Origin: a bacterium | GTDB lineage: Bacteria; Sumerlaeota; Sumerlaeia; SLMS01; JAHLLQ01 | Reading direction: 5' to 3' | Assembly (NCBI GenBank): GCA_020444065.1 | Contig: JAHLLQ010000001.1 | Location: forward strand, 496,001-560,000 | DNA length: 64,000 bases | Shown: positions 52,750 to 61,924 of the stretch, piece after piece | Numbering within the stretch: the stretch's first letter is position 1 | Layout of the letters: each line of letters begins with the position of its first letter | Notes under the pieces: model-generated | What the model was told of the DNA's origin: nothing | Seen by the model: the letters and a program-made list of their open reading frames with translations, nothing else | Database searches by the model: none | Program-made: the position numbers and the translations under genes

Positions 52750-53940
52750 CTACGTCGTGTACTCAGCGTTGATCTTCACGTAATCGTATGTCAGGTCACA
52801 GGTCCAGGCGGTGGCCTCGGCGGTGCCTGCACCGAGTTCTACGTCGATCAGGATCTCGTCTGAGGTCTTCAGATACTCCGCAATCGCCGGTCGATCATGC
52901 GGAGCGGGCTGGCCCTTGCGGAAGACAACAGCCTTGCCGAGCTTGATGACGACCTTGGCCGGCTCGAAGCGTCCGCCGCTGTAGCCTACGGCACAGGCGA
53001 TTCTCCCCCAGTTCGGGTCGTGTCCGAAGATAGCGCACTTCAGCAAATTGGACGATGCCACGGCCATCGCGACTTTTCGCGCATCTTTGACATTGGTGGC
53101 CTTACGAGCGCGAACTGAAACCAGCTTGGTTGCGCCTTCGCCGTCGGCGGCGACGCTTCGGGCGAGCTCACTGCAAACGGCTGTGATCTTCTTCTGGAAC
53201 TTCGCGAATTCGGGGTCAGAGACCTTCAGCGAGGCATTCCCCGCCGCCCCATTCGCCATCACGACGACCATGTCGCTGGTGGAAGTATCCCCATCGACCG
53301 TCAGGCAATTGAACGTCTCGTCGGCAGCCGTGGAGAGCGCCTTCTTCAGCGCAGGCTTTGCGACGGCGGCGTCGGTCATCACGTACACCAACATCGTCCC
53401 GAGGTTCGGGTGGATCATGCCGGAGCCCTTCGCGATGCCGAGGATGCGGATCGTTTTTCCTCCGATTCGGACCTTCGCGGTTGCGGTCTTCGATACTGTG
53501 TCGGTCGTCATCATGGCGCGACCGACATGGAGGATGCCCTCGGAGGTCAGTTCGGCATCGCCCAGCGCCGCCAGACCGGCGCGGATGCGATCGACCTTCG
53601 GCACCGTGCCGATCACACCGGTCGAGCCGACGAGCACTTCGGTTTCGCCGCAACCGGCGACTTCGGCTGCGGCTTGGGCTGTATCGCGAGCAGCCTTCTC
53701 CCCCGCCGATCCCGTGCAGGCGTTCGCCTGGCCAGCATGCACGACGAGCGCGCGGATGGCACCACGCGAGAGATGGTCGCGACAGACCTTGATGTTCTCG
53801 CCGGGGAACTTGTTGCGGGTAAAAAGAGCGGCCGCGACGCATGGGCGATCGGAAACGATCAGACCCAGGTCGTCGCGGCCGGAAGGCTTGAGACCGGCGG
53901 CGGTGGCACCGGCACGAAATCCAAGGGGAAAGTCTGTCAA
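52750..53940 (-). CDS. argJ: Bifunctional ornithine/glutamate N-acetyltransferase ArgJ
   Basis: This 396-residue enzyme recycles the acetyl group in arginine synthesis. It matures by self-cleavage before a threonine, seen in KGSGMIHPNLGTMLVYVMTD (GT-ML). GSTGVIG and GDTSTSDMVVVMANGAAGN are also conserved. The start is a TTG at 53940 (MTDFPLGFRAG) with GGAGAG about seven bases upstream; no better ATG lies before the conserved FRAGATAAGLK. Either activity subtype is possible. The C-terminus is typical (YDYVKINAEYTT). Confidence 0.94.
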   Translation of the reverse strand: MTDFPLGFRAGATAAGLKPSGRDDLGLIVSDRPCVAAALFTRNKFPGENIKVCRDHLSRGAIRALVVHAGQANACTGSAGEKAARDTAQAAAEVAGCGETEVLVGSTGVIGTVPKVDRIRAGLAALGDAELTSEGILHVGRAMMTTDTVSKTATAKVRIGGKTIRILGIAKGSGMIHPNLGTMLVYVMTDAAVAKPALKKALSTAADETFNCLTVDGDTSTSDMVVVMANGAAGNASLKVSDPEFAKFQKKITAVCSELARSVAADGEGATKLVSVRARKATNVKDARKVAMAVASSNLLKCAIFGHDPNWGRIACAVGYSGGRFEPAKVVIKLGKAVVFRKGQPAPHDRPAIAEYLKTSDEILIDVELGAGTAEATAWTCDLTYDYVKINAEYTT

Positions 53941-53985
53941 GACACTCTCCGAGATTTGAACCGGCGTCGGCGCGCGATCACGTCA

Positions 53986-55506
53986 TCAGACGGACCACTT
54001 CCGAATGCCGGTTTCGTTGGGATCGGTGGAGAACCAACGCTCCGTCACAACCTTGTTTTCCGTCCAGAACCGCAAGCCGTCCTGGCCGTGTCCGTGAAGG
54101 TCGCCGAAGAAGCTGTTCTTCCAACCACTGAAGCTGAAGTTCGCCATGGGCACTGGAATCGGAACGTTGATTCCAACCATGCCGACGGTGCACTCATTCA
54201 TATAGCGCCGTGCGGCGCCACCCGAATTTGTGAAGATGGCCGTGCCGTTGCCGAACTCGTGGTTGTTCACCAATTCCAACGCTTCGTCGAGGTCCTTCAC
54301 ACGAAGGACAACGAGCACGGGGCCGAATATCTCTTCTTTGTAGATCGACATATTCGGCTTCACGTGATCGAACAGCGACGGGCACAAGAAGTGACCGTTC
54401 TCCGTTCCCTCGCCGACGGGCTGACGCTTGCGGCCGTCGACGACGAGCTTCGCGCCTTCTTCAACGCCCTTGTCGAGGTAAGAGGCCACGCGATTGCGAT
54501 GCTCGGCCGTGATGAGCGGACCCATCTCGGATTCCTTTTTGCAGCCCGGGCCGACGCGCAGGTTTTCGGCTTCTTTCGCCAGCGCCTCAACAAGCGGATC
54601 CGCCACGTCGCCGACTGCGACGACTGCGCTAATCGCCATGCAACGTTCGCCGGCGCTGCCGTATGCTGCCGCCGTCAAGGCGTGCACCGTCTTGTCCAGA
54701 TCGCAGTCCGGCATGATGACGCCGTGGTTCTTCGCGCCGGCCAGGGCCTGGACGCGCTTGCCGTGGGTGGAACCGTGCGAATAGACGTGCCGCGCGACTG
54801 GGGTCGAGCCAACGAAACTCACAGCCTTGATATCCGGGTGCTCCAGAATGCCATTCACACAGTCCTTTGCGCCGGTGACCAGGTTGAAAACGCCCTTCGG
54901 CATGCCGGCCTTCTCGATCAACTCCGTGACCAGGATCATCGTCAGCGGATCCTTCTCGGAGGGCTTCAAGACGAACGTGTTACCGGCCGTGATGGCGATC
55001 GGGAACATCCACATCGGCACCATGATCGGGAAGTTGAACGGCGTAATGCCCGCGACGACGCCGAGCGGGAAGCGAACGGACTTGCAGTCGATCGACGCCG
55101 ACACGTCCATGATCGCTTCGCCCTTCATGTGATCGAGCATCCCGCAGGCCCACTCGACCTGGTCGATGCCGCGGCGAACTTCGCCCATGGCGTCGGGATA
55201 AGTCTTGCCGTGCTCGCGGCTAAGACCGGCGGCGATTTCTTCCTGCTTCTCCACCAGCAGCTGGCGGAGATTGAACATGACGTCGCAGCGCTTCTGCACC
55301 GGCGTGTCGCGCCATGCGGGGAATGCGGCCTTTGCGGCAGCCACGGCGCGATCCACATCGCCACGTCCACCGAGGGGCGTGCGCGCGATGACTTCGCCCG
55401 TCGCCGAATCGGTCACATTTTCAAATTCCTGGGCTTCCGAGTCCACCCACTCCCCATTGATGTAAATCTTCAGCGGCTCGAGGCCGGACGCTGCGGTTGG
55501 GGTCAT
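53986..55506 (-). CDS. mmsA: CoA-acylating methylmalonate-semialdehyde dehydrogenase
   Basis: This 506-residue aldehyde dehydrogenase oxidises methylmalonate semialdehyde to propionyl-CoA (valine and inositol breakdown). Motifs are VAGITPFNFPIMVPMWMFP, FVLKPSEKDP, the NAD loop FVGSTPVARHVY and the catalytic Cys in SAGERCMAISAVV. PFSGWKNSFFGD-type residues (NFSFSGWKNSFFGDLHGHG) mark the MmsA group. The start is the ATG at 55506 with AGGAGG upstream; the 16-residue extension before it is not conserved. A 45-bp gap to argJ allows cotranscription. Confidence 0.95.
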   Translation of the reverse strand: MTPTAASGLEPLKIYINGEWVDSEAQEFENVTDSATGEVIARTPLGGRGDVDRAVAAAKAAFPAWRDTPVQKRCDVMFNLRQLLVEKQEEIAAGLSREHGKTYPDAMGEVRRGIDQVEWACGMLDHMKGEAIMDVSASIDCKSVRFPLGVVAGITPFNFPIMVPMWMFPIAITAGNTFVLKPSEKDPLTMILVTELIEKAGMPKGVFNLVTGAKDCVNGILEHPDIKAVSFVGSTPVARHVYSHGSTHGKRVQALAGAKNHGVIMPDCDLDKTVHALTAAAYGSAGERCMAISAVVAVGDVADPLVEALAKEAENLRVGPGCKKESEMGPLITAEHRNRVASYLDKGVEEGAKLVVDGRKRQPVGEGTENGHFLCPSLFDHVKPNMSIYKEEIFGPVLVVLRVKDLDEALELVNNHEFGNGTAIFTNSGGAARRYMNECTVGMVGINVPIPVPMANFSFSGWKNSFFGDLHGHGQDGLRFWTENKVVTERWFSTDPNETGIRKWSV

Positions 55507-55654
55507 TATGTGAATCCTCCTGAGAGTCCTTTCGCGACCCCGCCGGACGGCCACCCGCCCCGGGACGCGGCTTTCTTTCGACCAAACGTTCGACGCTACG
55601 GAAACAAGTGGCCGGAAAGCAACCTTGTTCTTTCAGGGTGCGAGGGGGCGGGAT

Positions 55655-57400
55655 TCAGTTCGGCCACGGGACCGAGAAGATCTCGACGCGGTCCAGATAC
55701 AGGGCGATGCCAGGGTCTATGCCTTCGGAGAAGGGATCGACCAAGAGGTCGAAAGACGTGAGCAGGCTCTGGCTAATACCAACGTTCGCGGGGAAATAGA
55801 CGATGTAGTCCCGCGGGGCGTTCTCGACAGGGCTGAAGTCCGCGGACCCTGTCGAGGCAACGACGGTATAGCGGCTGGCGCGGAAGAACGATTCATTGAA
55901 ACGAAGCCGGAATGTGGGTACCAGGTCCGCATTCGAAACGTTGGTGCTCACGGAGAAGATGCCGTAGTAGAGCCGGTTTGCCTCGATCGTCACGTTGTTG
56001 GCGGGATCGGTACTCGATCCCCAGAAGCCGAATTGGAAGCCATCGATGTTGGCGACTTGAATTCCTAATCTTCCATTGATGGTATCGTATGCGAAGAGCG
56101 GTTCGGCGTACGTGGGACTGAGGGACGCAGAAATCCACCCATCCTGGCCCTCGTCGAAGGTATAGACGTGTTCCAGGCGCGGATTGGAAAGTCCGAGATT
56201 TCCGGCCCCTTCGATCGTGGCGGTATCCAGGGCCAGCATCGCCGTCGAATTATCGCCGGGATCGAAGTTGAGCATGTCGAATTGGCACTGGAACTCCTGG
56301 CTGCTGAAGGGGGCCTGGAAGTGCATCACGTATTCGCGACCTTCGGGTGTCGGCGAGTAGGCGGCATCGGCATTAGAGTCGATGTGCAGGACGTCGGCAA
56401 ACTGGCTGTTCGTGGCGGTGACGCGCACACGAAAGCTGGGAACCAGGGTTGGCGTGGGTTCATTCGTTCGAACGCGGTAGGTCAGCACAATGGTCGGCGG
56501 GCCGGTCGTCATATGGACGGGCAGCGCGATGATCTGAGGAGTGGACTGCACTCCCATCGGTGCCAGTGCCATGACGGGGGATTGCCAGATGCCAACGAGA
56601 TTGCTGCTTCCCGTTCCGGTCATTTCCAGCGCGCCGTTGGTTCCGGTGCTTGTCGAGAAGATCGGTGAATCGAGCGGGGGGACAGTGAACGACTGCCAGC
56701 CTTCGGCGTCGTCCGAGAATTGGTACTCGTGATGAGCCTTTGCGAGTGAAGTCTTCGGAAGGAGGATCACGCGCACCCCAACGTCGCCGAAGCGGAGGTT
56801 GGAGAAGGCATCTTGCTTGGCCTCTCCCTCTGTCGGCCAGGATTGGGAAGTTCCCGCTTCCAATTCCTCATCGCCCGAGAACTTGTAGAGATGCGTGAGG
56901 TAGCAGGGATCAACCGTCGTTGTGCCGCAGGCAACTCTCTCATCCCAGTAGTGTGAAGACCACTCATCCAAGCTCGAATCCATGTCGCGCATCGTCAGGG
57001 CGTCGCGCTGAATGAAGACATAGTGCCTCCGGTTCCAATCTGGGAGGATGGCTTCGAATTCGCCCTGGCCAGTCGTCCTGAGATACTGCTCGAGCTGCTC
57101 GAGTTTATACTCGACTTCGGCTCGACTCATAGCAGCGGCTGACTCCCCCATTGATCCAGACACCGTTGAACCGGGAAGGGAGTTCCACTCTTCAGCGGTC
57201 ATCTCCATCTTCGCGATGTAGTAGTCGCGATAAATCCCCCACTGCGCAGGACATGGTGGCGTTGGAACATACATGAAGTTCATGTGGACATTGCCCGGAA
57301 GATCTGCAACGAAGTCGACCGAAGCGGCTGTGCAGCGGGCCTGAACGCTGACGATGCAAACAACGGCGATAATCACAGGAGTAGCTGACCTGCCAATCAT
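55655..57400 (-). CDS. Secreted protein with degenerate FGE-like fold and two jelly-roll-like domains
   Basis: This 581-residue protein starts at the ATG at 57400 (GGGAGGG nine bases upstream) with a signal peptide to about residue 24. The N-terminal segment (about 30-225) keeps FGE landmarks in weak form (FMYVPTPPCPAQ, YYIAKMEMTAEEWNSL) but lacks the RGGSW and CRSA motifs. Two related beta domains follow (about 235-395 and 400-581). Each opens with a Y/F-x-F-x(5)-GW-x-S/F motif and closes with L-D-x-V/A-x-I. It is the most diverged of four tandem paralogues. Function is unknown; carbohydrate binding is a guess from the jelly-roll look. Confidence 0.7.
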   Translation of the reverse strand: MIGRSATPVIIAVVCIVSVQARCTAASVDFVADLPGNVHMNFMYVPTPPCPAQWGIYRDYYIAKMEMTAEEWNSLPGSTVSGSMGESAAAMSRAEVEYKLEQLEQYLRTTGQGEFEAILPDWNRRHYVFIQRDALTMRDMDSSLDEWSSHYWDERVACGTTTVDPCYLTHLYKFSGDEELEAGTSQSWPTEGEAKQDAFSNLRFGDVGVRVILLPKTSLAKAHHEYQFSDDAEGWQSFTVPPLDSPIFSTSTGTNGALEMTGTGSSNLVGIWQSPVMALAPMGVQSTPQIIALPVHMTTGPPTIVLTYRVRTNEPTPTLVPSFRVRVTATNSQFADVLHIDSNADAAYSPTPEGREYVMHFQAPFSSQEFQCQFDMLNFDPGDNSTAMLALDTATIEGAGNLGLSNPRLEHVYTFDEGQDGWISASLSPTYAEPLFAYDTINGRLGIQVANIDGFQFGFWGSSTDPANNVTIEANRLYYGIFSVSTNVSNADLVPTFRLRFNESFFRASRYTVVASTGSADFSPVENAPRDYIVYFPANVGISQSLLTSFDLLVDPFSEGIDPGIALYLDRVEIFSVPWPN

Positions 57401-57546
57401 GATCCTATACCCTCCCAAGGGATCAAACGTGAGCACGGTTTATCGGAAAGAAGCATTCATGACAAAGGTCTCACAATTGCCCGCAATAGGCAACTGGACT
57501 CTTGCCAAGAGGCCCGCCAGAGATGGCAGAGCCTATGAACTGTGCC

Positions 57547-57574
57547 AAAAAAAAGGGGCCGCAAATGCAGCCCC
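57547..57574 (-). terminator. Rho-independent terminator (minus strand)
   Basis: On the minus strand GGGGC pairs with GCCCC around a short loop (57574-57555) and is followed directly by eight T (57554-57547). It is the natural end of the FGE-like transcript from 57783-61803, about 210 nt past the stop. Confidence 0.8.
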
Positions 57575-57610
57575 GAATGCTCATATTGGATGTGCGTGCT
57601 GAGCCCCTAT

Positions 57611-57636
57611 CTTCCCTCTCCCCGGGGCGAGGGAAG
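57611..57636. repeat. Inverted repeat CTTCCCTC/GAGGGAAG
   Basis: Eight-base perfect arms flank TCCCCGGGGC, which can itself pair, making a long GC hairpin without a T-run. It lies just beyond the end of the 57783 gene and could act as an RNA-stability or REP-like element. Confidence 0.5.
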
Positions 57637-57679
57637 GGGATTCCGTTGTAGCGGAGGTGGAAGGTCAGGAGCCTTGTCT

Positions 57680-57699
57680 GGATCGGCGATATCCGATCC
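57680..57699. repeat. Palindromic repeat GGATCGG/CCGATCC
   Basis: Seven-base perfect arms with a 6-base spacer (CGATAT), about 280 bp upstream of the ATG at 57400. It could be an operator or a small hairpin; there is no regulator evidence. Confidence 0.35.
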
Positions 57700-57782
57700 G
57701 ACGTGGAAGACACCGTGGTGAAGCCGTCCCGTTATGGTTCCCGGTGACTTGAAGCAGAATGTGTTTTCGCATCCGACGCCAG

Positions 57783-59789
57783 TTACTCGACCAGATCATC
57801 GGGCACGGAGTAAATGTCGACTCTCTCCAGATACACAGAACCGCCCGGTTGCAAAGTCTCCACGCCCGGCTCGGCCAATAAGTCGAATGAACTGAGAAGG
57901 TACTGGCCCACTCCGATCCCGGGACTCAGGAAGACTGTGTAGAGGCGCGAATGCCCGGGAGTCGGACTGTTCTCTGCGGTTCCGGTCGATGCAACTGTTG
58001 TGAGCTGGCATGCCCGGAACAGCGATGTATTGAGACGCAGGCGGAATGTCGGGACCAGATCAGGATCTTCGATGTCTGAACCGACCTGGAAGTTCGCGTA
58101 GTATAATCGCCCCGGCTCAATGTAGACATTATTGTCTGGATCTGTCGTGCTGGACCAGAATCCAAACTGGAAATTCGGATTGTCTGCCGGTTTGATTCCA
58201 AGGCGACTGTTGTCCGAGTCGTAGGTTCCACTGGCTGGATCGAATGTGCCTTCGAGCGTGTAGAACTGCCAACCGTTGGTTCCCGTTGTAAAATCATAGG
58301 AACGCTCGAGCCGAGCTTCGTGGAGCAAGTTATCCGGCGCGACGCGCACTTCCATCCAGTCCAACATGACCTGCGCCGATGGAGAATCCTCCGGTATAAA
58401 GCCGAGCAGGTCGAACTCGCAATTGAACACGCGGCTGGTTTTTGGGGGGATGAAGTACAGGGTGTACTCCTTGCCCTGAGGAGTTGGCGAATACGCGCCA
58501 TCGTAGTATGAAAAGACCGATAGCAGATCGCTGTGCTGGCTATTGAGTGCGGTCTGACGGAGACGGACTTCCGGAACCAATGTTGGGTCCGCCTCGTTCG
58601 TCAGGATTCGGCCTGAGACCTGAAAGATGCGTGTCCCATCGACCTTCGGAATCTGCAGCAGAATTGTGTCGTTGAGGGTCGGACCATCGTTTGCAGCGTA
58701 GAATTCAAAGGGTGGCGAATGCCAGATCCCAACGAGGTCTTCGTTGTTCGTTGCGGTCATCCCCAGAACGCCTGGATCGCCCCACTCTGTGAAGAACCCA
58801 GGGGCACTGAAGGGAGGCCACTGAAATGCCGTCCAACCTTCGAGCCCTTCAGTGAATGTGAACTCATGCGATGGGTAGGGAGTCGGTATAGGCGACGGCG
58901 TGGGCGTTGGAGTCGGAGAAGGTGTGGGGACCGGCAAACCATCGTACCGTGTCAGAATGCGGAAACCGTAAAGCCCCCGACGTCGGTCGGGAGTGTCGCT
59001 ACGTCGGCAGGCGGATCGACAGATCTCTGCACCATCGTACCAGCCGCCGCCGCGAAGGACGCGTTTCGTTCCGGTGTCCGGCCCTGTGGGATCGAGGGAG
59101 GGGCTCACGCTGTAGTAGGTCGCCGAATAGTAGTCCTGGCACCATTCTCGTGCGTTGCCGCTCATGTCGTAGAGCCCCCACGCATTCGCCTGCCACTGCC
59201 CCACCGGACGTTCGTAGGCTGTCGACATCAAAACGGTATTGGCTTCGAACCACGCATTGCCCAAGATGAACGTCTCGGACAAGTCGTCGCCCCAATAGTA
59301 GCGTGTCTGTGTTTCGGCACGACAGGCGTATTCCCATTCCGCCTCCGTTGGCAAACTGAGTGCGAGATCTCCCTGTGCTGTGTCCAGGGCAATCTGGTTC
59401 AGGGCAGCGAGAAACGCCTGGGCATCGTTGTATGAAACATTTGTCGCCGGGCTGTTCGGGTCATCGAGGTAGCTCGCATTTTCCTCCCAAGGACGTGTCC
59501 CCATGACGGCTTCCCACTGTCCCTTTGTCACCTCGTATGTGCCCAGAAAGTAGTCCGTCCCGATCACAACCGTGTGAGGAACCTGTTCATCCGCTTCCGA
59601 GTCTACCACTGTGACGGCCGATCCCATGCTGAAGGAGCCGGCAGGTATTCGCGTCAGTTGCAATGCGGATCCGTCCGGCAAGTAGACGGCCCCGATGTCG
59701 CGATCAGACTGTGCCCACGTTGCAACTGCGAGTAGCGATAGACTCAAACCGACTGCAAACGACCGGAGTCGTTGAGTTGATGTGCGCAT
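57783..59789 (-). CDS. Secreted FGE/SUMF1-fold protein with Pro-Thr linker and two jelly-roll-like domains
   Basis: This 668-residue protein starts at the ATG at 59789 (GGAGG five bases upstream; a TTG further out has no site) with a signal peptide ending ATWAQ. Residues about 40-280 form a well-preserved FGE-sulfatase-type fold: IPAGSFSMGS, FLGTYEVTKGQWEAVMG, LPTEAEWEYACRA, WGLYDMSGNAREWC and RVLRGGGWYDGAEICRSACR. The paired cysteines that true FGE uses in RGGSxxCxxxxC are not in register, so formylglycine synthesis is unlikely. A PTPSPTPTPTPSP linker follows, then two beta domains opening TFTEGLEGWTAF and DFTTGTNGWQFY; the second ends at VDIYSVPD. It lies 43 bp downstream of its paralogue. 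Confidence 0.85.
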   Translation of the reverse strand: MRTSTQRLRSFAVGLSLSLLAVATWAQSDRDIGAVYLPDGSALQLTRIPAGSFSMGSAVTVVDSEADEQVPHTVVIGTDYFLGTYEVTKGQWEAVMGTRPWEENASYLDDPNSPATNVSYNDAQAFLAALNQIALDTAQGDLALSLPTEAEWEYACRAETQTRYYWGDDLSETFILGNAWFEANTVLMSTAYERPVGQWQANAWGLYDMSGNAREWCQDYYSATYYSVSPSLDPTGPDTGTKRVLRGGGWYDGAEICRSACRRSDTPDRRRGLYGFRILTRYDGLPVPTPSPTPTPTPSPIPTPYPSHEFTFTEGLEGWTAFQWPPFSAPGFFTEWGDPGVLGMTATNNEDLVGIWHSPPFEFYAANDGPTLNDTILLQIPKVDGTRIFQVSGRILTNEADPTLVPEVRLRQTALNSQHSDLLSVFSYYDGAYSPTPQGKEYTLYFIPPKTSRVFNCEFDLLGFIPEDSPSAQVMLDWMEVRVAPDNLLHEARLERSYDFTTGTNGWQFYTLEGTFDPASGTYDSDNSRLGIKPADNPNFQFGFWSSTTDPDNNVYIEPGRLYYANFQVGSDIEDPDLVPTFRLRLNTSLFRACQLTTVASTGTAENSPTPGHSRLYTVFLSPGIGVGQYLLSSFDLLAEPGVETLQPGGSVYLERVDIYSVPDDLVE

Positions 59790-59832
59790 GGTTCCTCCGA
59801 TTCCCGCCAATAAGTCCGTCCTCGATCCAAGG

Positions 59833-61803
59833 TCAGTCGTTTACTGAGTAGATCTGAAGCTGTTGCAGGTAAATCGAACCGCCGGCCTGCAGATTCTCTC
59901 TGCCCGGTTCGGCCAGCAGATCGAATGAACTGATCAGGTATTGTCCGGTGCCGATCCCAGTGCTGAGAAAAACCGTATACGAACGGGCATCTGCACGTGT
60001 GGGGCTGTTTTCGGCGCTCCCGGTAGAGTTCACGGTGGTGATGTGGCAAGCTCGGAACAGCGAGGTATTGAGGCGCAGTCGAAAAGTCGGTACCTGATCC
60101 GCCTCACGGATGTCCGATGCGACCCTGAATACGGCGTAGTAGATTCGTCCGGGCTCGATCAGAACGTTGTTTGCTGGATCGGTTGTTGAGGTCCAGTATC
60201 CAACCTGGAAGTCCGGCGTGTCAGCGATTTGAATGCGAAGAGCATTCACATTCTCGCTGTACTCGCCAATTGGCTCTGCGTACTGGTCTGCCAATGTCTC
60301 GAAGGTCCAGCCCTCAGCGTCCGTGTCGAAGTCGTAGGATCGCTCCAGCCTCGGGCTTGAGAACAAAACGTCGGGAACCCAGGTTACGGCTGCCCGATCA
60401 AGCATGACGGTCGCGCTTGGAGAATCATCGACATCGAAGTTCAGGAGATCGAATTCACAGTTGAACGGAGAATTCGAAGGGGGCGGTTTGAAGTACAGGC
60501 GGTACTCTCTGCCTTCCGGCGTGGGTGAGTATGCCCCATCATAGAATGAGAAGAGGGATAACAAATCGCTTTGCTGAGCATCGATGGCGGTGGTGCGCAA
60601 ACGAACTTGAGGCACGCGCCTCGGATCGGTTTCATCGGTTGATATTCTGCCCGTCAGTGCGAGAACGCCTGTGGGAGAAGAGGCAGCGCGATCAGCGTTC
60701 TCTTCTCCCCGTGCTGAGCCTTCTAACGCGTACTTCACGGGCGGTGAATGCCAGATCCCGACGAGATCCTCATTCCCAGTACTTGTCATGCTGAGGCTTC
60801 CGGAGCCTTCGTCCTCCCATGCGAATTCCGGCGCACTGTAAGGAGGCCACTCGTATGGTTCCCATCCCTCGTCTCCATCTTCAAAGTCCCACACGGGCTG
60901 ACAGTCATTGACGACCCCCTCTTCAGGGAAGAACGCCACTCGGCATCCGACCCATTCTTCCTGTGGGTACGGTTTTGGGAAAACGATTACATACTCTCCC
61001 GTCGGGATACGGGTGCGGCAGGGGTAGCTAGCGGAGGCGGCGGCGTGGTGCAACTCCAAGCTATCAACGGAACACTGCGCGAGATAATCGTAGTAATTCC
61101 CCCCGATTGAGTATCCCGCATACGAGAAGAGATTGTCGTTGTCATAACCCGGGTTGGCCGGTCGGCACCAGAGGTATTTAGCCGAGGTCCATTCTGAAGC
61201 ATTCCCACTCATATCGTAGAGTCCCCAGAGGTTCGGCTCCTTCTGACCAACGGGATGCAGACGAAGGTGAGAACTGCTCCAGTACCAGGCGCAGTCAGAA
61301 GCGAGCGACTCATCTTCCCCCCAATAGAAACGGTCGGTTCCTCCCGCCGAATAAGCATACTGCCACTCATCGATCGAGGGCAGTCGGAACTCGCCCCTGA
61401 GTTCGGGATAGAAGAGCCGAATATATTCTGTAAGCTTGTTCGTGACAATACCGGCCCGAGGCTGAGAAATGTCAGTCTGGGGAAGATGAATGTCAGGATC
61501 CGCGTAATCGATGGATGGATTTTCCCAATCCCCGAACAGCGAATCCCACTGGGCGCGCGTGACTTCAAATTTCCCCATGTAGAATCCGTTTCTGATGCTC
61601 TCCGATTCCTGTTCCCACGGATTCGGGGGGATTGCGCTGAGTTGAAGTTCTATGTCGCCGGGCAGGCGCACCACGAGATCCTCAGCAGAGTAAAGGTCCT
61701 GCGCAGCCAGGGGAAGAGCCAATAGTAGCACGACAACCAGCGCCGTGGCCCGTATTGCCCCCGAGAAAGTCAAGAGGCGCAAAGAAGAATCAGATCCCAT
61801 CAT
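59833..61803 (-). CDS. Secreted FGE-like protein with two jelly-roll-like domains (paralogue)
   Basis: This 656-residue protein starts at the ATG at 61803 (MMGSDSSL, after GGAGGAG; a second ATG follows at once) and has a signal peptide ending PLAAQ. The FGE-like domain (about 50-270) keeps FYMGKFEVTRAQWDSLFG, FRLPSIDEWQYAYSAGG and WGLYDMSGNASEW. The RGGSW segment has decayed to IGGNYYDY and CRSA is gone, so it is non-enzymatic by that criterion. Two beta domains follow (openings WDFEDGDEGWEPY and YDFDTDAEGWTFE). The chain ends QIYSVND, like its neighbours. It is coexpressed with the 57783 gene by spacing. Confidence 0.82.
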   Translation of the reverse strand: MMGSDSSLRLLTFSGAIRATALVVVLLLALPLAAQDLYSAEDLVVRLPGDIELQLSAIPPNPWEQESESIRNGFYMGKFEVTRAQWDSLFGDWENPSIDYADPDIHLPQTDISQPRAGIVTNKLTEYIRLFYPELRGEFRLPSIDEWQYAYSAGGTDRFYWGEDESLASDCAWYWSSSHLRLHPVGQKEPNLWGLYDMSGNASEWTSAKYLWCRPANPGYDNDNLFSYAGYSIGGNYYDYLAQCSVDSLELHHAAASASYPCRTRIPTGEYVIVFPKPYPQEEWVGCRVAFFPEEGVVNDCQPVWDFEDGDEGWEPYEWPPYSAPEFAWEDEGSGSLSMTSTGNEDLVGIWHSPPVKYALEGSARGEENADRAASSPTGVLALTGRISTDETDPRRVPQVRLRTTAIDAQQSDLLSLFSFYDGAYSPTPEGREYRLYFKPPPSNSPFNCEFDLLNFDVDDSPSATVMLDRAAVTWVPDVLFSSPRLERSYDFDTDAEGWTFETLADQYAEPIGEYSENVNALRIQIADTPDFQVGYWTSTTDPANNVLIEPGRIYYAVFRVASDIREADQVPTFRLRLNTSLFRACHITTVNSTGSAENSPTRADARSYTVFLSTGIGTGQYLISSFDLLAEPGRENLQAGGSIYLQQLQIYSVND

Positions 61804-61924
61804 ATCCCACTCCTCCAAAACGCAGAATTGACCAGTGCTCCCACCCGTGAGCCCATCTATTGACAAGCTTTCACAGATCGCCATCCGGCGCAATCAAAAC
61901 ATCCGTAGATTTAATTGGATTCGA

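Larger units (their letters stand above)
57401..57782. other. Intergenic region with terminator and two palindromes
   Basis: No gene is visible. From left to right it holds a minus-strand terminator (57547-57574), an 8-bp inverted repeat (57611-57636) and a perfect palindrome-like repeat (57680-57699). The rest is the leader of the minus-strand gene at 57400. Confidence 0.55.

Noticed and set aside
53410-55761. Long open frame (783 codons) on the plus strand
   Set aside because: It lies antisense to argJ and mmsA, both with clear catalytic motifs, and has no domains.
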